Positions 6,901-14,277 of a DNA stretch of 16,932 nucleotides are shown piece after piece (position 1 is the stretch's first letter; each line of letters begins with the position of its first letter). The translations under genes and the position numbers were made by a program. The notes beneath the pieces are model-generated. The model was not told the DNA's origin. It was given only the letters and a program-made list of their open reading frames with translations, and ran no database searches. The stretch is from CBDVAK01 sp965371945 (lineage in GTDB: Bacteria > Pseudomonadota > Gammaproteobacteria > Competibacterales > JAHEDQ01). The stretch is from NCBI GenBank assembly GCA_965371945.1, contig CBDVAK010000041.1, positions 1 through 16,932 of the forward strand, in the 5' to 3' direction.

Positions 6901-7862
6901 AGTGCGATCGTCACCGCAGGTTGGCCGTCCGCTTGCGGTCCCTGGCCCTGGTAGGCCGGGCCGGTGTAGTAGGACACCATCTGCTTGGTTTCTTCCGGGC
7001 CATGGAAAACCTGGGCGATATCACGGAGATATACCGGTGAACCGTTGCGGACCGCAATCACCAGCCTGGAGACCTCGCTGGCATTGCGCAGGAACGATCC
7101 GGTGTAGACGCTAAAGCTGGAATTGCCGGATTCGATGTTCCCGGCTGGTTGTTCGCTGTTGGCGGCACGGATGGCGCTCGCTATTTCGTCGAGCCCGATC
7201 CCGAAACCGCTGAGGCGTTCCGGAAACACCTCGACCCGAATCTGTTCGGTACGGCCTCCCACGACGTAACCCTGACCGGTATCCGGTACCTCCTGCAGCC
7301 GTTGCAGCGTGTCCAGCGCCAGTGTTCGCATGGCCCCATCGTCGATACTCTCCGACCACATGGTGATGGTGACCACCGCTACGTCATCGATACCCTTGGG
7401 CTTGACCAGCGGCATGGTCACGCCCGGTGGAATCCTGTCGATATTCGATTGCAGCTTGTCGTGCACTTTGACGATGGAATTGCCGAGATCCTCTCCCACC
7501 TTGAATCGCACCGTGACGATGGCCTGACCGCGCTGGGATGCCGAGTAGACATGGCGAATTCCGGGGATTTCGCTCATGATCCGTTCCAGCGGTTCGGTCA
7601 CCAGGCTGGTCACCTGTTCGGCCGAGGTGCCCGGATAGCTGACAAAAATGTCAATCATCGGCACTGAAATCTGCGGATCTTCCTGGCGCGGCGTAAACAG
7701 CAGGCCGAGCACGCCAATACCCAGCGCCGCGAACATCAGCAGGGGTGACAACGGCGAATCGATGAAGCTGCGGGTGATGCGGCCGGCGAGGCCCAGATCG
7801 TGCCCGCTGTCCACCGGATCGTGGCGCGGTGCGCCGCCGCTGCTATTGTCTGACTCTGCCAT
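3912..7862 (-). CDS. RND-family transporter (HAE1-like) with long basic C-terminal extension
   Basis: The 1316-residue inner-membrane pump would pair with the adaptor encoded just upstream. The usual RND plan is visible: a first membrane helix near residues 38-58, a porter domain, helices with the paired aspartates of the proton relay (GILVDDATVVVENI, D437-D438), a second porter domain and the TM10 motif AGIIVRNSILLVEF. In that motif an Arg (about 997) stands where AcrB has Lys940. The core ends near residue 1075 (VIPMGCIS). After it come an acidic linker, an extra hydrophobic segment (about 1112-1148, with one internal Arg) and about 165 disordered residues rich in Pro, Gly, Ala, Ser, Thr, Lys and Arg, ending RKRRGIRIKEDLEG. 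Typical family members have about 1030-1070 residues. The ATG at 7862 is preferred over the in-frame TTG at 7868; neither has a good ribosome-binding site. The substrate is unknown. Confidence 0.92.
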   Translation of the reverse strand: MAESDNSSGGAPRHDPVDSGHDLGLAGRITRSFIDSPLSPLLMFAALGIGVLGLLFTPRQEDPQISVPMIDIFVSYPGTSAEQVTSLVTEPLERIMSEIPGIRHVYSASQRGQAIVTVRFKVGEDLGNSIVKVHDKLQSNIDRIPPGVTMPLVKPKGIDDVAVVTITMWSESIDDGAMRTLALDTLQRLQEVPDTGQGYVVGGRTEQIRVEVFPERLSGFGIGLDEIASAIRAANSEQPAGNIESGNSSFSVYTGSFLRNASEVSRLVIAVRNGSPVYLRDIAQVFHGPEETKQMVSYYTGPAYQGQGPQADGQPAVTIALAKKEGSNGVTVAKAILARLDQLKGQLIPDNVHLEITRDYGKTANDKVNELLTALAEASAAVAILCLIGLGARAAFVVITVIPVVVLITVWSAWILDYTVDRVSLFALIFAIGILVDDATVVVENIFRRWLLAGRTTIDIAVDAVREVGNPTILATLTIISALLPMGFISGMMGPYMRPIPVLGSSAMFFSLLAAFIFTPWLAWKVRPKLGALKRAERREEKARELVTRFYRPIITPLIENRRLGLAFLVGLIGATFLSCALFYTQSVTVKMLPFDNKPEFNVIINMPDGTALPVTANVSAEIAAALDTMAEVTALQSYVGTASPFNFNGLVRHSYLRQQPWQADIQVMLVDKGERERSSHEIAEAARALLKPIAVRNGAKIQVVEMPPGPPVLQTVVAEVYGPDARTRRQVALDLTRMFEAAPGIVDVDNLMSDPHEYWRFEIDRQKADRRGISVDTVNRNLAMAMGGYKLGDVKRAAPLEPTYIVIQTPLAVRSQLSRLSNLPIMGVDGTSIPLAEVGRFVPMPEDAIIYHTDLRPMEYVTGEMEGHLGAPIYGMFDVEDQLEQYTAPDGVKFSGMPMGLIGPPADSSVSGIEWTGEWTVTYETFRDMGLAFMAALVLIYGLIVWESRNFAISGLIMAPIPLTLIGIIPGHWIMGVEFTATSMIGFIALAGIIVRNSILLVEFVRLEVDQGRDIREAAIAAGCTRLRPIFITSLTLMAGAAAILQDPIFQGMAVTLLFGAGVATMLTLLVIPMGCISAEKQFIGEAALDNREDDEAVEVPATADDDRTPLWLNLWSRLIAVLTMVFYLVRAVIILLVGALQSLWRLVRPDTDQDNGQPPPGGGGTPPTPPAGPKAGGGTTASAAAPAGGGAGTVTRTSAVEDVPEGPAKPRRRTAQVRSRPARQTNRRNKTPAKATDKTTASAGRRRTTASGGASNRSSGTNTAGTGTGTAASSPQSSKAAAAGTARQTSNKTSVRGAGTRKRRGIRIKEDLEG

Positions 7863-7994
7863 GCTCAATATCGACCGTTAGTCTCAAGAAGATTCCGTGA
7901 CCAGTGTTGTATTCTCTGTCACAACGGGCCTGCCACACACGGGCTTACGGCCGCATCGCGCACTACTTCCCCGAAAACCCGCGCCACAGGTATA

Positions 7995-9230
7995 TCAGTT
8001 TCTTTGCTCGTTTCTTCTCGACCAGCTTGAAGCCATGCCGGGCGGTGGATTGGCGTAGATGCGCTCCCCGATCTGTATCCCGGACAGTACACTCACCAAA
8101 CCGGCACCGGCCCGGTCCCCCAGTCTCAGCAGACGCAGTTGAGTCTGATTCTCGTGGTCGATCACGAAAACACCCGGCAGACTGCCACGCCAGACCACCG
8201 CGGACTCAGGAATGACCGGCAGCGTGTTGGCGGGTGCCGCGATGTCGGGAACCATCACTTCGGCGTACATTCCCGGACCACCCGGCACGCCCTGAGGCAG
8301 ATCGAACTTGACGGTGACCGTGTGGCGCTGGGCGTCTGCGGTCGGGAAGATTTGCGCGATCCGGGCATCGACCCGCGTGTCGCCGACATCGAGGCGGGCC
8401 GGCACCATCATGCCGACCCGCAGTCCGGGCATCTGGCGGGCCGGCACATCAACCTTGATCTGCAGATACTGGGTATCGGTGTAGTCCAGCATCGCCTGCC
8501 CAGGCTGCACCGTATCCCCGACCTCGACCGCCTTGCGGGTGATGACCCCGTCGAATGGCGCGATGGAACGGGTGTCCCGAAGTTTGGCATCCACCTCCTC
8601 GAGGCGTGACCGGGCCGTCAGCGCACGCGCTTGAGCCTGATTGATCTGCGTTCCCCGATTGACCAGATCGGCCTGACGGTCCAACCAGGGTCTGCCGCCC
8701 ACGTTGCCCGGCACCATGTTGGTCATGCCCTCGGTAAACATTTGATCGAACATCGACGGCATGCCCATGCCGCCCTTGTTGTAGATACTTTGGCCCTGGG
8801 GTGAATACAGTTCGCGGGAATACTGCATTCTTGCGTTGGCCATGGACGCCTCGGCATTGCCGATTTCGGCGACCGCCGCACGACGCTGGGCGAGCAGGTC
8901 ATCGTCGTCGATCGACAGCAGCAAGTCGCCATTCTTGAAGCGTTCACCTTCGGTGCCGGCGACGAACTCCACTCTGCCCGGAATCTGAGCGGTCAGGGTC
9001 ACCGCCTTATAAGGAATCACGGTTCCCGCCAGCGTCACCACTGACGGGCGACGACTGGCCATCACAGTCACCACGGTTCCGGTGGTGGCAGTGTCCGCGG
9101 TCCACACGGCCGGGCCGGGCGGTGGCTGCTGTCCATAGTTCTGGGCGGTGACATCCTCGCCTGAGCCCAGATACCAGCCAATCAACAGGGCGAAACCGAT
9201 TCCGAATACTGCCAACCTGGTGAGATTCAT
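7995..9230 (-). CDS. Periplasmic adaptor (membrane fusion protein) of the RND pump
   Basis: The 411-residue protein has an N-terminal membrane anchor (RLAVFGIGFALLIGWYLGSG). It then has the first lipoyl half (VTLTAQIPGRVEFVAGTEGERFKNGDLLLSID), a helical hairpin region, the second lipoyl half (APFDGVITRKAVEVGDTVQPGQAML) and the beta-barrel and membrane-proximal domains. Together these are the HlyD/AcrA-type adaptor layout. Residues about 152-175, inside the hairpin, form a Met/Gly-rich segment with six Met (GGMGMPSMFDQMF and EGMTNM), which is unusual and could bind soft metals or simply be flexible. The gene precedes the RND gene by 132 bp on the same strand. No outer-membrane TolC-type gene lies in the window, so the pump probably borrows one. 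Confidence 0.92.
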   Translation of the reverse strand: MNLTRLAVFGIGFALLIGWYLGSGEDVTAQNYGQQPPPGPAVWTADTATTGTVVTVMASRRPSVVTLAGTVIPYKAVTLTAQIPGRVEFVAGTEGERFKNGDLLLSIDDDDLLAQRRAAVAEIGNAEASMANARMQYSRELYSPQGQSIYNKGGMGMPSMFDQMFTEGMTNMVPGNVGGRPWLDRQADLVNRGTQINQAQARALTARSRLEEVDAKLRDTRSIAPFDGVITRKAVEVGDTVQPGQAMLDYTDTQYLQIKVDVPARQMPGLRVGMMVPARLDVGDTRVDARIAQIFPTADAQRHTVTVKFDLPQGVPGGPGMYAEVMVPDIAAPANTLPVIPESAVVWRGSLPGVFVIDHENQTQLRLLRLGDRAGAGLVSVLSGIQIGERIYANPPPGMASSWSRRNEQRN

Positions 9231-9353
9231 CGTGATCTGTACTCAATACCCTGAACAGTGGCGTTCGGCAGTCAATTCGCGATACGGGTAACCGCAGCGA
9301 ATACGAGCAACCGTCGAATCCGCCAGCACCGGAAGCGGGATCGGCAGTGTGAG

Positions 9354-9749
9354 TCAGGCCTTGCCCATCGCTGCGAAGCTCTTGATAAACGGCCCGGCCA
9401 TCCGCGGGTCCTTGATCATGGCGGTGTAGTCACCAATCTGGAATTTCATCTTTCTGGAAGTGTAGGCCAGCCCCAGCCCCATCATCCCGGGTGGCTTCTT
9501 CATCCACTTGGCCCAATTGTCGGCACTGGCGCGGATATCCCAATTGAGTGTCTCGCCGTCATAGGCCCCGCCGGCCACGGCCATGCCGTTTTCGATGGTC
9601 AGCACACCTTTCGGGCTGTCCTCACCGTCGAAGCCGTAGCCAATGTTGGAATTGAATCCGATCTTGCCAAGCCCTTCGGCGAGCCCCGGGTAGGTGTTCC
9701 ATTGCTCTTTGAAAGATTCCATCCACTGCACGGAAAACAGTTCGGCCAT
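9354..9749 (-). CDS. SCP2-like sterol/lipid-carrier domain protein
   Basis: The 131-residue protein starts at the ATG at 9749, which has a strong AGGAGGA site upstream; the longer in-frame opening to 9857 lacks support. The sequence resembles a single-domain SCP2 fold: a helical start (LFSVQWMESFKEQWNTYPGL), a central GVLTIENGMAVAGGAYDGE beta region, the NWAKWMKKPPGMMGLGLAYT helix, and a C-terminal MKFQIGDYTAMIKDPR strand-helix. No signal peptide is seen, so it should be cytoplasmic. SCP2 domains bind acyl chains or other hydrophobic ligands. It is 123 bp upstream of the adaptor gene on the same strand, which suggests a link between a lipid-like ligand and the RND pump. The family call is moderately sure; the ligand is unknown. 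Confidence 0.75.
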   Translation of the reverse strand: MAELFSVQWMESFKEQWNTYPGLAEGLGKIGFNSNIGYGFDGEDSPKGVLTIENGMAVAGGAYDGETLNWDIRASADNWAKWMKKPPGMMGLGLAYTSRKMKFQIGDYTAMIKDPRMAGPFIKSFAAMGKA

Positions 9750-10016
9750 CGTACATTCCTCCTGCTTCGTGCCCGTTGCGAACACGATCTCAAAACCACC
9801 ATCTTGAAACTGCTGCGGTCCGATCGCGACACCCGCGCACGGCGGCAGCGCCGGCAACCCCTCAACCTATCGCATGTGCGACCCGGATTTCCAGCTTTAT
9901 GCCAGCCAGACCGCTAATTCACCATACCCACAGAGGGCAGCACCGTCTCTGTCTTCGAGTCTCCGGGTGTGGTGCGGGCACAGTTTCCCATGTCCCGCGG
10001 CAGTCGTTCGCGCCAC

Positions 10017-12845
10017 TCAATCCCCGTTCTCAGCCAGATCGATCGGCTCCGCCGACTCCAGCAACGCAGCCAGCTCGGCGGCTGGCTGTGGTGGACCCAG
10101 CAAATATCCCTGCAGCAGATCGCAGCCTTCATCGCGCAGAAATCGCAGCTGCTCTTCAGTCTCCACCCCTTCGGCGACCACGGTCATCTGCAAGGTGTGC
10201 CCCAACGCTATGATGGCCCTCGCGATGGCCTCATCACCGCGGTCCTTGGGAATATCCCGTACGAACGACCGATCGATCTTCAAACGGTGAATCGGGAGCT
10301 TCTTGAGATACGCCAGGCTTGAATATCCGGTACCGAAATCATCGATGGACAAGGTCACACCCAGGTTCCGGAGCCGCTCGAGGGTTTCCACGGCTTCGCT
10401 GACCTGTTCCATGATAAAGCCTTCGGTGATTTCCAGTTCTAGCTGCAGCGGATCCATGCCGGTGTCGCCCACGATCTCATGTACTTTGTCGGCCAGGTCC
10501 CGTTGGGCGATCTGCTGCGCGGAGATGTTGACCGCCAGCCTGGGTGTGATCAGCCCCTGCTCGCGCCATCGCACCCATTGCTGGCAGGCTTCGCGCAGCA
10601 CCCAGTCTCCGATGGTTCGTATCAAACCGGTTTCTTCAGCCAGAGACAGAAAATGCGCCGGCGTCAACAGACCCATCCGGGGGTGGCGCCAGCGGATCAG
10701 CGCCTCGACCGCCACCAGCGCCCCGGTTCGCGCCGACACCTGCGGTTGGTAGTAAAGCTCGAACTGCCCTTCTTCCACCGCGCGCCGCAGACTGGTTTCC
10801 AGTTGGTAGCGTTGCCGCGCGGTGTCGGTCATCTCGCTGACATGGAATTGGTAGGTGTTGCGCCCCAGGGCCTTGGCGCGATACATGGCCGCATCGGCTT
10901 TGCGGACGATGTCCTGAATCTGTTCACCATCGCCCGGGCACAGACTGATGCCGATGCTGGCCGAGGTATAGAGTTCGTGACCGTCCACCGGAAACGGGCG
11001 TCGGAACGCGTCGATGATTTTGCGCGCCACCGTGGCGGCATCCCGGCTGTGCTCGAGATCCTCCATCATCACCGTGAACTCGTCTCCACCCAGCCGGGCG
11101 ACCGTGTCCTGTTTACGCACCGCAACCTTGAGACGCCCGGCTACCGCCCGCAGCAGCCTGTCCCCCACCGGATGTCCGAAAGTATCGTTTACAACCTTGA
11201 AACGATCGAGGTCCAGAAACAGCACCGCGACGCTGCCGCCCTGCCGCTTCACCCGGTCCAGCGCATGCTGCAGGCGATCGTTGAACAGGAGGCGGTTGGG
11301 CAGGCTGGTCAACGGATCGTGGTGAGCCAGGTGACGGAGCTGGTCCTGCGATTTCTTGATCACACTGATATCGGAAAATACCGCGACATAGTCGCTGATA
11401 CTGTCATCGGGGCCCCGTACGGTACTGATGTTGAGCCAGGCCGGAAACAGGTCGCCGGTGATGCGACGATTCCAGATCTCGCCCTGCCATCGCCCGGTTT
11501 CGACGATGGTGCGCCACATCTGCGCATAGAATTCCGGCGGATGGCGGCCTGACTTCAGTATCGAGGCGGGTTGACCCAGCACCTGTTGCTCGGAATGACC
11601 GGTAATTTCGCTGAACGCCCGATTCACCGCGGTGATGCGGGTATCCCGGTCGGTGATCACCAGCGCCTCGCTGGTGTTTTCGAATACAGTGGCTGCCTGC
11701 CGAAGCCGTGTCTCGGCCTGTTTGAGGCGACTGATATCCATACACGAAGCCATCAGCGACATCGGCTTCCCGGCCTCGTCACGCACCTGGTTCACTGACA
11801 TCATGGCATCGAACACCGAACCGTCGGCGCGCCTGCCAATCAGTTCCCCTGACCAGGGCCGGCCCTCCATAACCGCCTTGCGCGCCTCTTCAAGCTGCGG
11901 CTGCTGCTCCAGAAACTCCATGGCATTGCGACCGATCATGTCCTCGGGGCTCTGGCTGTGCCACATGGCCATGACCGCCGGATTGACATAGCTGATCCAG
12001 CCCTCCAGGTCCGAAAACGCGATACCCACGATCGACGCTTCGATGGCGCTTTCCTTGTCGCGCAGCCGCTGTTCCACCTCCCGTCGCGAGCTGATATCGC
12101 TGATCAGGCCTACCATCCGCAATGCGGTGCCGTCCGCGTCCCGCGTCACCACCTGCCCGCGGTCCAGAACCCACAACCAGTAATTTCCGGGAACGCGGAT
12201 ACGATACTCGGCCTCGAAGTTTTCGCGGCCACCCCGCAGGCAGGTGTTCAGGGTCTCCAGCAGGCGCGCAAAATCATCGGGGTGTATCTGTTCGCGCCAT
12301 TCCTCGATGCCGGTCTGGTGCAATCGCTTGGCCGGCAGCAGACCCTGCCAGTGGCCGGTCACCGCAAACTGATCCCCCGCTATGTCCCAATCCCACACAC
12401 CGTCGCGAGTGCCCGCCACCGCCTGCTGCAGCAGATCGCAGGCCTGCTCGCTGGGCCCGGCTGTCCGGGACCGGTCGGCTTGCGGGAGTGCCTCCAGCCA
12501 CGCGCAGGTCAGCAAGGCACATTTTTGTCCCCCGACATGCTGCAGGCGCACCGCTGCACGCAGTTGCCGGTGCGAACCATCGATCGCGGTCAGGTCGAAA
12601 ACCCTGCTGCCGGTATCGAAGCCATCGGTCAGCAGCGTGGACAACCAGTCGGAGAGTGCCGCGGCACAGGGTACCGGCATATCGGCGAGCAGCTGCCCGG
12701 CGATGGAGTGTGGAGTTTGCGACAGCAAACTTGCAGCCGCGGCATTGGCGGACAGGATCATGCGATCGGAGCAACGCAACAGCACAGCCGCATCGGGCAG
12801 CATCCCGATCAGGGCTTCGGTGGATTTCAGATCAGTATTCGTCAT
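10017..12845 (-). CDS. Multi-PAS sensor protein with GGDEF and EAL domains (c-di-GMP turnover)
   Basis: The protein has about 942 residues and no obvious membrane helix. An N-terminal PAS-like domain (about 10-110) is followed by three PAS/PAC units (about 140-255, 265-375 and 385-500). Next come a GGDEF domain with intact active site (RLGGDEF, about residue 586) and an inhibitory RxxD site (RKQD) five residues before it. A full EAL domain follows, with EALIRW (about 714), the LELEITEG metal-site segment, DDFGTGYSSL, KIDRSFV and VAEGVETEEQ. All key motifs look intact, so either diguanylate cyclase or phosphodiesterase activity is possible. ATGs at 12848 and 12845 compete; the weak AGGG favours the second. 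The 267 bp between its stop and the SCP2 gene show no clear terminator. It is transcribed divergently from the PLP enzyme. Confidence 0.95.
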   Translation of the reverse strand: MTNTDLKSTEALIGMLPDAAVLLRCSDRMILSANAAAASLLSQTPHSIAGQLLADMPVPCAAALSDWLSTLLTDGFDTGSRVFDLTAIDGSHRQLRAAVRLQHVGGQKCALLTCAWLEALPQADRSRTAGPSEQACDLLQQAVAGTRDGVWDWDIAGDQFAVTGHWQGLLPAKRLHQTGIEEWREQIHPDDFARLLETLNTCLRGGRENFEAEYRIRVPGNYWLWVLDRGQVVTRDADGTALRMVGLISDISSRREVEQRLRDKESAIEASIVGIAFSDLEGWISYVNPAVMAMWHSQSPEDMIGRNAMEFLEQQPQLEEARKAVMEGRPWSGELIGRRADGSVFDAMMSVNQVRDEAGKPMSLMASCMDISRLKQAETRLRQAATVFENTSEALVITDRDTRITAVNRAFSEITGHSEQQVLGQPASILKSGRHPPEFYAQMWRTIVETGRWQGEIWNRRITGDLFPAWLNISTVRGPDDSISDYVAVFSDISVIKKSQDQLRHLAHHDPLTSLPNRLLFNDRLQHALDRVKRQGGSVAVLFLDLDRFKVVNDTFGHPVGDRLLRAVAGRLKVAVRKQDTVARLGGDEFTVMMEDLEHSRDAATVARKIIDAFRRPFPVDGHELYTSASIGISLCPGDGEQIQDIVRKADAAMYRAKALGRNTYQFHVSEMTDTARQRYQLETSLRRAVEEGQFELYYQPQVSARTGALVAVEALIRWRHPRMGLLTPAHFLSLAEETGLIRTIGDWVLREACQQWVRWREQGLITPRLAVNISAQQIAQRDLADKVHEIVGDTGMDPLQLELEITEGFIMEQVSEAVETLERLRNLGVTLSIDDFGTGYSSLAYLKKLPIHRLKIDRSFVRDIPKDRGDEAIARAIIALGHTLQMTVVAEGVETEEQLRFLRDEGCDLLQGYLLGPPQPAAELAALLESAEPIDLAENGD

Positions 12846-12887
12846 CATTCCCTATTGACTGGTGAACCGGAACCCGCGACCCATAGT

Positions 12888-12934
12888 GTATACCCGTCTC
12901 ATGGGGGTTTTCTCCAAAGTATACCCGCGGCATG
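12888..12934. promoter_or_regulatory. Spaced direct repeat in the divergent intergenic region (possible operator)
   Basis: The pattern GTATACCCG-N3-CATG occurs twice in the same orientation, at 12888-12903 and 12919-12934, with starts 31 bp apart, about three helical turns. It lies 43-89 bp upstream of the GGDEF-EAL start and 129-175 bp upstream of the PLP-enzyme start. Two in-phase copies suggest a dimeric regulator controlling one or both genes. The regulator is unknown; the nearby OmpR-type protein is a candidate because that family binds tandem direct repeats. Confidence 0.4.
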
Positions 12935-13062
12935 CCGGTTCTCGGTTCTAAACGTGTGCGCAGTGTGATCAGGGGGCCTGTACGACGGGTCTGTATCCAC
13001 AAGCTATGCTCGGAGGGTGCGCCGCAGACAACCATGCCAACCCGCGACGGAGACCCCCGATT

Positions 13063-14226
13063 ATGGCTGACAGTGTTTCGATGTCCGCTGCCACCCGGCT
13101 GGCCCAGGCCGACCATTACGTCGACCCGCAAAACGGCGCGATGGTGCCGCCTCTGCTGAGCGCCACGACCTACGCACGCGATGCCGACTATCAGTTGAGA
13201 ATCCCGGGTCTTTCCTACAGCCGGGACGCAAACCCCACCGGTCATACCGCGGAGGCGCTGCTGGCTGGGCTTGAAGGCGGCCGCGAGGCCCTGCTGTTCA
13301 GTTCCGGTATGGCCGCCGCGGTAGCCTTGTTCGAAAGCCTGGAGCATGGGGATCATGTGCTCGCACCCACCGTGATGTACCACGGCCTGCGGGATTGGCT
13401 GCTGGAGTTTTCAAGACGCTGGGGCCTGCGGGTCGAATTCGTGGACACCAGTGACCCCGCCGCGGTCGCCGCCGCCCTCAGACCCGGGGAGACCCGCCTG
13501 TTGTGGGTGGAGACTCCTGCCAATCCCGGTCTCGACATCACCGACATCTCCGTGGTTGCCAGGCTGTGTGGTCACGCCGGTGCCGAACTGGCTGTCGACT
13601 CGACCACGGCCACACCGGTACTGAGTCGCCCTCTGGCGCTGGGCGCGAACTATGTCTGCCATTCCGCCACCAAGTCGCTCAACGGACACAGCGATGTGGT
13701 TGCCGGCGCACTGGTCTGCGGTGACCAGGCGCGCTTGTGGGATGCCGTACACTTCCAGCGCAAGCATGCCGGCGCGGTGCTGGGTCCATTCGAAGCCTGG
13801 CTGCTGTTGCGTGGTATGCGAACCCTGTACCTGCGGGTGCGCGAAAGCTGCCGGTCGGCGATGACGATCGCGGAACATCTGCACGCCCACCCCGGTATTC
13901 TCAGAGTCCTGTATCCGGGGCTACCCGATCACCCGGGCCATGAGGTGGCATGTCGACAGATGCACGGCGGCTTCGGTTCGCTGCTTTCGGTGCTGGTCGA
14001 TGGCGATGCGGAATCCGCGCGCCGGTTTGCTGCCTCCACTCGACTATTCGTGCCGGCGACCTCGCTGGGTGGGGTGGAAAGCCTGATCGAGCACCGGGGC
14101 ACGGTGGAAGGCCCCAACAGTTCAGTGGCCCCCAACCTGGTAAGAATCTCGGTCGGGATCGAAGATACGCAGGATCTGATCGAAGACCTCGACCAGGCCC
14201 TGGCAACTGTCGCAAGCACGGCCTGA
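13063..14226 (+). CDS. PLP-dependent Cys/Met metabolism enzyme (cystathionine gamma-synthase/beta-lyase family)
   Basis: The 387-residue enzyme shows the family signatures in order: YSRDANPT (Tyr52 and Arg54, which reach the neighbouring subunit's cofactor phosphate), LLFSSGMAAA, VMYHGLRDW where relatives have YGGT, WVETPANPG, the Asp of AVDSTTATP that contacts the pyridine ring, the Schiff-base lysine in SATKSLNGHSD (Lys204), SLGGVESLIEHR, and LVRISVGIED at the C-terminus. All cofactor residues appear present, so it should be active on sulfur amino acids or homoserine esters. The exact reaction (MetB, MetC or gamma-lyase) cannot be told from sequence alone. The ATG at 13063 follows a GGAG site; an upstream ATG at 13006 gives an unconvincing extension. 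Cytoplasmic. The response-regulator gene follows after 51 bp on the same strand and may be co-transcribed. Confidence 0.92.
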   Translation: MADSVSMSAATRLAQADHYVDPQNGAMVPPLLSATTYARDADYQLRIPGLSYSRDANPTGHTAEALLAGLEGGREALLFSSGMAAAVALFESLEHGDHVLAPTVMYHGLRDWLLEFSRRWGLRVEFVDTSDPAAVAAALRPGETRLLWVETPANPGLDITDISVVARLCGHAGAELAVDSTTATPVLSRPLALGANYVCHSATKSLNGHSDVVAGALVCGDQARLWDAVHFQRKHAGAVLGPFEAWLLLRGMRTLYLRVRESCRSAMTIAEHLHAHPGILRVLYPGLPDHPGHEVACRQMHGGFGSLLSVLVDGDAESARRFAASTRLFVPATSLGGVESLIEHRGTVEGPNSSVAPNLVRISVGIEDTQDLIEDLDQALATVASTA

Positions 14227-14277
14227 TACCGGCGCTACGACACCCCCGAAAACCCAGAGAACGAGATTGTGGCAGCG

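Noticed and set aside
10479..12968. Long plus-strand open frames opposite the GGDEF-EAL gene
   Set aside because: The minus-strand frame contains intact PAS, GGDEF and EAL motifs; the plus frames are antisense shadows.
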